Assembly: GCA_902805475.1 (NCBI GenBank)
Contig: CADCSX010000008.1
Location: forward strand, 372,001 to 436,000
DNA length: 64,000 bases
Direction of reading: 5' to 3'
Source: Entonaema liquescens
Taxonomy: Eukaryota; Ascomycota; Sordariomycetes; Xylariales; Xylariaceae
Position 1 is the stretch's first letter. Every line of letters starts with the position of its first letter. The position numbers and the translations under genes are program-made. The notes under the pieces were generated by a model that saw only the letters and a program-made list of their open reading frames with translations, made no database searches and had not been told where the DNA came from. Shown here piece by piece: positions 58,855-64,000 of the stretch.

Positions 58855-58999
58855 TGGGATTTGGCAATGAAGTATGACGGCCAAAAGTCGCGGGATTCCC
58901 CAAGAACGTTGTAGTACTTCGTACTGATTTTGGTACATCCTTCGAAACTGCGGAAAAGCTACCAAAATGAGCACTCCATTTAGCTTCATATTTGCTGAT

Positions 59000-60911
59000 C
59001 TATTCCACAGCATATCTCTCCTTTTGTACCAGAACACCTGCACTATCCACTCTAACTTGCTCCGTCCAGAACCTAACCTCGACACCAAACTCTGTGATGT
59101 TCGGTCCAAGAAGTGCAGTTGTGCTATTAGTCCAATCCTTTAACACCGTCGTCCCATCAGCACCGTACCATAGGATCGTATATGCTTCCTGGTGTGGGTT
59201 CGGCACCTGTCTGAGATTTGCAAGAGGAAGTAAGTTAAGGGTGGCATTAGTTGAGCCATCCGGCTGAGCTTCTTGTGTAATGTTGTCGATCAAAGTAAGT
59301 CGACCAAGGAGGGAGAGCCATAATCCCTCGATGCAGGCGTCGCAGAAATCTGCTGAATAGGTGTCACGCATTAAGCAAAGGTCGTTCGTAGGCCTGTACG
59401 AAGTTACGTTCCTGTAGTCGAAACTGGAGAGGTATTGTGTGTTAGTAAACATAGTAGCCTGGGTATTGCGAACTTGATGAAGCTTTGTTGACTTACGTCG
59501 GATATAATCCGTGATGTCGTGGCTCAAAGTCGAATCTAAATGGAAGCATGTGAGACAAGTAGGCACTAGGTAGGATAGCAAGCGACTTACTCTTCCTCGT
59601 CTCCGTACTCAAGTACCTCGAAACTACAAAGCTGCGCACTCCCTTGTCTCTCCTCATTCAGAAGTGTAAACTTAATCTCGTGCTCTCCCGGAGCTAGTGC
59701 CTCGTTAATCTTGATGTTGTAAATATAACGATCCTCTCCGACTGCCGGATTCCATTCCCAACCTGCATCATTCCCGTCGATCTCTACTAGCAAGTCACTA
59801 GTGGCCGTCACGCCGCTTACACTGACTTGAAGGAGATGGGTAGAATATGTTCCTGCCGAGGTGAACGTCTGGCTCCAGCTCTGTGATGTATTCAGAAGTG
59901 TCCAAGGGTATGCCTGTATTGGCATATTTGTCCGCTGGATCTTAGGTTCTACCGACGCATCCGTATACCACTGCTTCCAGGGCACGGAGTCAGTGGACTT
60001 CGCCGCATTGACGCCGGTGTAAACTTCACCCCCGTCGTATTCCTCACCTACACCAATGATGGAATGGCCCAACTCGTGGCGAATAATCACAGGTCCGTTA
60101 TTAGGCGAGGCGGTAGTGACGCTGAAACATGTTAGTAGTAGCTGAATATGAGATACGGCGTATCTTACGTGAATGTGCCGCCTAGTCCCCCGTACAATGG
60201 GTCGTTCCCAAGGAGAATAGGAAAGTCGCATGCGTCTGTGGACTGGCAAGCAGCACGTGCTACTTCAGGCTTATCATAGTATACTCCACGAAGTTCAGTA
60301 CCATCGCGGTACAGCCCATAGACAGTACTAATGACGTGAATTAGTTAGCATTCTAATTGGTGTATAAGCCAAGTAAAAGGGGGACTAACTCAAGGGGCTT
60401 TCCGCCAGTACCAACACCACTCTTTTCAGATATCAGTCAAAACAGTCTTATACATATTAAAGATACCATAGGGCCTTTCTCTTACTTCGTTACTTGGCGA
60501 AAACCCAGCCCAAAAGTTTAATACGGGAAGCACATCAAAAAATGTCTGCCCATCGGTAATGTTATTTGCGAGGAACAAAGCATCAGCGAAGAACTTGTCT
60601 TTCTCATCTTCGGTATCTACCAAATCACAGCATATTATTAGCTTATAACCACTTGATAGATCTTACGACGATGTGTCATTTACTTACATCCATCACCGAA
60701 GAAAATAAGATCGACACGATTACTTGATGGCCCATTCACGATGAGGGGTCGGATTTCCAACGGAGGCGGAGCGACATTCTGCCTCGCTTGTAAATACGGG
60801 ACGCCGTCTACCTCATGGTCCGCAAATTTCCTCCCACTGGTGTTCGCAAAACTGCCCCCAAGCGACACTAGTAATCGCAGCTCTGACAAGAAAGGTTTTG
60901 ATGGTGTTCAT
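59000..60911 (-). CDS. Secreted M64-family metalloprotease (IgA-peptidase-like), frame interrupted near the N-terminus
   Basis: Zinc endopeptidase, extracellular. Seven exons: 60911..60688, 60616..60486, 60421..60390, 60327..60169, 60121..59591, 59535..59497 and 59423..59000, about 512 aa after correction. Exon joints give the family text FFGDGYT, SGVGTGGK, YGLYRDGTELRGVYYDKP, LLGNDPLYGGLGG, and the zinc site H-E-L-G-H at about 197-201 followed by GVGEEYDGG. A C-terminal beta-rich domain carries IEIKF-like strands. The only ATG (60911) starts a signal peptide (MNTIKTFLVRAAITSVAWG), but its frame stops soon after. The body reads in the next frame. One extra base in the adjoining G5 or T4 runs (plus strand 60850s) explains it; no intron fits. 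Assembly error or decay. Confidence 0.82.
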
Positions 60912-62000
60912 GGCGGGGTTCCTGGCAGAAGAGGGGAGATAAGGCTCACCGACGTTCAGATTGATCAAGACCCGCCATTTATATATTCTCCATCACCAAA
61001 CTCACCACATGCGGTCGGTATTTTACCATGCGTGTGGAAATTTACCTTCCGGAAGCGGGTTAAGTGTTATCCTTGTAACCTTCCCCAACCAACCATTTAT
61101 ACCAATTAGCATGGGTAGCACGGCCCGGTATCGCCAATTCTCGTATCTGCCAAGAACGTGAAGACCATCGTTCGATGATATCATACACAAAGCTGTACGA
61201 ACAAAAGATAATTTATCGGTTTTTACTGTTTGATGTTTCGGCGGTTGGGAGGCTTGAAGAAGTAAGGGTAGGAGTGTCGAAAATGAGGAATGTTGACCTT
61301 CGGAAGAGAATTGTGTAACTCGCCAACCACTATTAATTACTCTTAGCGAAAATATCTAGCTGTGCTGGTGTATTTTGAAAACCGGTATTATTTTCTTCCT
61401 AAAGCTCTATATAACAGTGTGTACCTAATGCATTTACAACACTCTCATTAAAGAAATCGACTTACCCGTAGCCCATAATTCAGAGTGTACATTTATGCCG
61501 TTGCTAACTCCGAGGTTACGGGGAATTAAGTTCGGGGAGCCGAACATCGTTAAGGGGCGGCCCCACCACCGACTCCGGGTAACTTGTAAGGTTAGAACCT
61601 CTATGTAACATTTATTGATGAAGGGTATATGTACGCCTTTTCGCGTATTCATATCTTATAATACTTTATTAAGGTAAGATGAAGATATTGTCCTCAGCCT
61701 TTAAACGGCACATAAGGACTTGTACGAATGTTAGATCATGGCACAAATGAGTCGACCCGATAAGCAGGGCAATAATTCAAGTTCCGAGTACATAGCAAGG
61801 ATTTTAAAACATGTTGCGGAGCATTATACTATCGTGGGAGTCAGTTTAAGAGTAATGCTTAAAAATATTAAGTCTTAATTACTTCTAAATATATTACACG
61901 AATCACTCAACTATACAATCCCGTCGTCCCGCGTATTTTCCCTTTCTAGCTCACTACACGGTATCCCTAAATTCAACAATCACAACATTATGGGTACCTA
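60912..62000. other. Intergenic, no gene seen
   Basis: 1.1-kb spacer between the M64 gene start and the 3' end of the HET gene. Short open frames only. A GGGTACCTATC word lies near 61991. Confidence 0.45.
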
Positions 62001-64000
62001 TCAAACCAACCAAATCGTATCGAGGTCATCAGCACCAAGCTTTTCCCAAACCGTTCCATTCATGGCTTCCCTGAAGAATGACGGCCCTATTACTTGATAG
62101 CCGTTGCCGTCGCCGTACTCCCGCAGCATCATTGGCATACTAACCCCGGCAATCAGGGTCACCACGTCGCCTTCTCTTGCTGATCTTGGTATAATGCCGG
62201 CTTCGCTGTAAGGACCTTCACAGACGCCAAAAGCCATATGCTCATTGCTAAAAAAGTTTGCGAAATCAACGTGAAAATCAAAATTCGACCTGACTCTTTT
62301 CGGTGGCGGGTTCGTTCCCCCAATAACCCATTGCCGTAATCGGGTGTTCCAATTCCATAGTAAAGACCAGTAATGCTCTCGCTGGAATTGTTTCAATGTC
62401 CACTCCGGTCCTTTTCGCATACCAGTTATCATGATCATGCGCCATCTATATCGAGCATTCCGGAGGCCTTCATAATCTTGTCGTTCAGCCACTACTTTTG
62501 ATAAGTAGTCTACCTTGGTCGATGTGCGTCTATCTGGGGACTCGGAGTAACACGTATCTTCGACGCGTTGGAAAGCCTCAAGGAATCCCCTTATACTGCC
62601 TAGTAATTCCTCTTCTGAAGCATCATCGGAAAGTCTCTTGATCCAACCGGAAGACCAGGAGATTCGACCGATGGCAATTCCATTGACACCCAAGCTTAGA
62701 GTTGGGTTAGCAATTAATCTTGAGGACTTCTAAAGGGCCCGCTGAAAGTCACATACCGTTCTCCTCCGTTACGAAAATCCCACAACGTTTTGCTTCCTGG
62801 CGTGGCACCAGGATATCGGAACACCATAGACTGCCTATTGAAAACGTCGAAAAACTGCTTTATCACCGAATCATGACGTCGATCCCCAACATAAAAGATA
62901 GTGCCTATCCATGAAGGTCGAGCAGAAGACCAATTGATAACCCAGGACGGAGACCTCCGCACCTTCGAATGAGAGGTGAAGAGTAAGATGTCCAGGTTGT
63001 TGGTATGCGATAGTAGATCCATAAAAAACCACCGATAAACGAGCTTTATGTTCGTTGTAGAATAGTCTAGAGGGTCGTTTTTCACGCCTAATCTAGAGTA
63101 ATCCTGAGAGGCGTACTCGGAACGAAGAAGACTATATGTTGCATAAAACTTATCCTTGGGATGGAGAGACTTGCGTCCGTGGACTTCCATGAATAATGAT
63201 TCGGTGTATTTATAAGGGTAAGAACTGAACTTGACGGTGCCTCTCAATAGTACAACGGTCAGTGGTGGTAGTAAAAGTGAAACATATACTATCCACAATA
63301 TCCTGGTAATAATAAGTGATGTTTTTTCCTTTTTATTCTTCGCCCTTTGTAAGGTAATATAGCCGACCACCATGATGAAGATGATTATAGCGATATGGGC
63401 CCAGAGGAGAATTTGAGAAAGCAACCAGCCACGTTTAACATAGTTCTGGTGCTGTTCCAGCTCCTGCATAAGGGTCTGGTCACTATCGTTGTAGACGGTG
63501 TCGTAACCGAAGAAATATTCCCAGATAGCGATCAAATGTTGCCAACGAAGAACCTCCTTTGGAAACCTAGGGACATTGTCTTTCAGGCGGAGGAATTCCA
63601 TGTACTCTATGCTGTATGCTAAACTGTGTAAGGGTATTACCTTCTTGCCGCAAACTATTGCAACATTATCAGAGAGCAGTGCTTCCTGTAAAGTCCAAAG
63701 ACGCTGTATCCATGGCCGGCCTAGGAGGTCTTGAATTCCTTTGTAGTGAGGCCACGTCCGGAATGTTATGGCCCGGAAGTACATATGAAACCCAAGGCGT
63801 AGAGACATAGTGTTACCAGTGGGTACTCTATCCGCCCAGGTCCGGCCATCTCCAGCGTGCTTCGAGATTAGGAAAATAAAGGGCAGCCCCCCTTTTCCCA
63901 AGTAATCCATCGCACTATTCGTGTGTTTCGTCGCTTCACCCAGCCAGACATAGACGGCGTGTGCCCCTTTAGATGAATACAGGGTTCCCATAAGAGGGAT
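62001..64000 (-). CDS. HET (heterokaryon incompatibility) domain protein with membrane segments, 5' end off window
   Basis: HET proteins trigger programmed cell death when unlike fungal strains fuse. Exons 64000..62757 and 62694..62001 join with a 62-nt intron (GTATGT..TAAG), in frame; the gene enters from beyond base 64000, so the start and the first HET motifs are missing. The visible part opens inside the HET domain: IPLMGTLYSSKGAHAVYVWLG and then GRPWIQRLWTLQEALLSDN, the classic W-x-x-R-x-W-T-x-Q-E signature. Two hydrophobic stretches (HIAIIIFIMVVGYITL and IVYVSLLLPPLTVVLL) in the middle are unusual and suggest a membrane-bound form. The C-terminal part has GVCEGPYSEAGIIPRSA and a VTLIAGVSMPMML strand. 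Intact within the window. Confidence 0.88.

Overview
This window comes from a filamentous ascomycete (Pezizomycotina). Genes are interrupted by many short GT-AG introns (about 50-145 nt). It holds fungal-only families (HET protein, LaeA-like methyltransferase, DUF3632, sterol C24-methyltransferase, Dal5-type permease) and a eukaryotic tRNA-Ala gene. A secreted ribotoxin of the hirsutellin/anisoplin type hints at Hypocreales or another insect-associated lineage, but that is only an inference. There is no prokaryotic gene organisation.

Layout. 0-2 kb: a conserved fungal protein with a Cys-rich CXC-like tail, 3' end outside the window. 3.3-5.1 kb: Dal5-type MFS permease. 5.4 kb: tRNA-Ala(AGC). 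6.5-10 kb: two housekeeping genes, ERG6 and the pyruvate dehydrogenase E1 beta subunit. 11.8-17 kb: LaeA-like methyltransferase (nine exons) and a cytochrome P450. 18.9-19.5 kb: Nudix hydrolase. 19.5-27.7 kb: an 8-kb gene-poor stretch containing an 890-bp element with perfect 21-bp terminal inverted repeats, whose interior keeps cytosine almost only in CpG. 27.7-29 kb: SWIRM-domain protein. 31.3-34 kb: SDR and a CsbD-like small protein. 36.5-39.4 kb: secreted GH2 beta-galactosidase-like enzyme. 39.6-46.7 kb: DFR/GRE2-like reductase, ribotoxin, DUF3632 protein and a quinone-oxidoreductase-like MDR. 47.6-51.1 kb: secreted GH43-like protein and a second MFS transporter. 52-58.9 kb: arylsulfotransferase-domain protein, P-loop sulfotransferase-like protein, FAD monooxygenase and SnoaL/NTF2-like protein. 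59-60.9 kb: secreted M64 (IgA-peptidase-like) metalloprotease. 62-64 kb: membrane-associated HET protein, 5' end outside the window.

How the genes work together. Core metabolism (ERG6 in sterol synthesis, PDB1 in mitochondrial pyruvate oxidation) lies beside accessory genes for secretion, transport and redox chemistry. The 52-59 kb block resembles a small tailoring or detoxification group without a backbone synthase. Four accessory genes (CXC-tail protein, GH2, GH43, M64) are each interrupted by one-base gains or losses at homopolymers, while the core genes read cleanly. Either the assembly has homopolymer errors or the accessory genes are decaying.

All splice structures were worked out by hand from reading frame, GT/AG sites and recalled family similarity; no database search or alignment was run.
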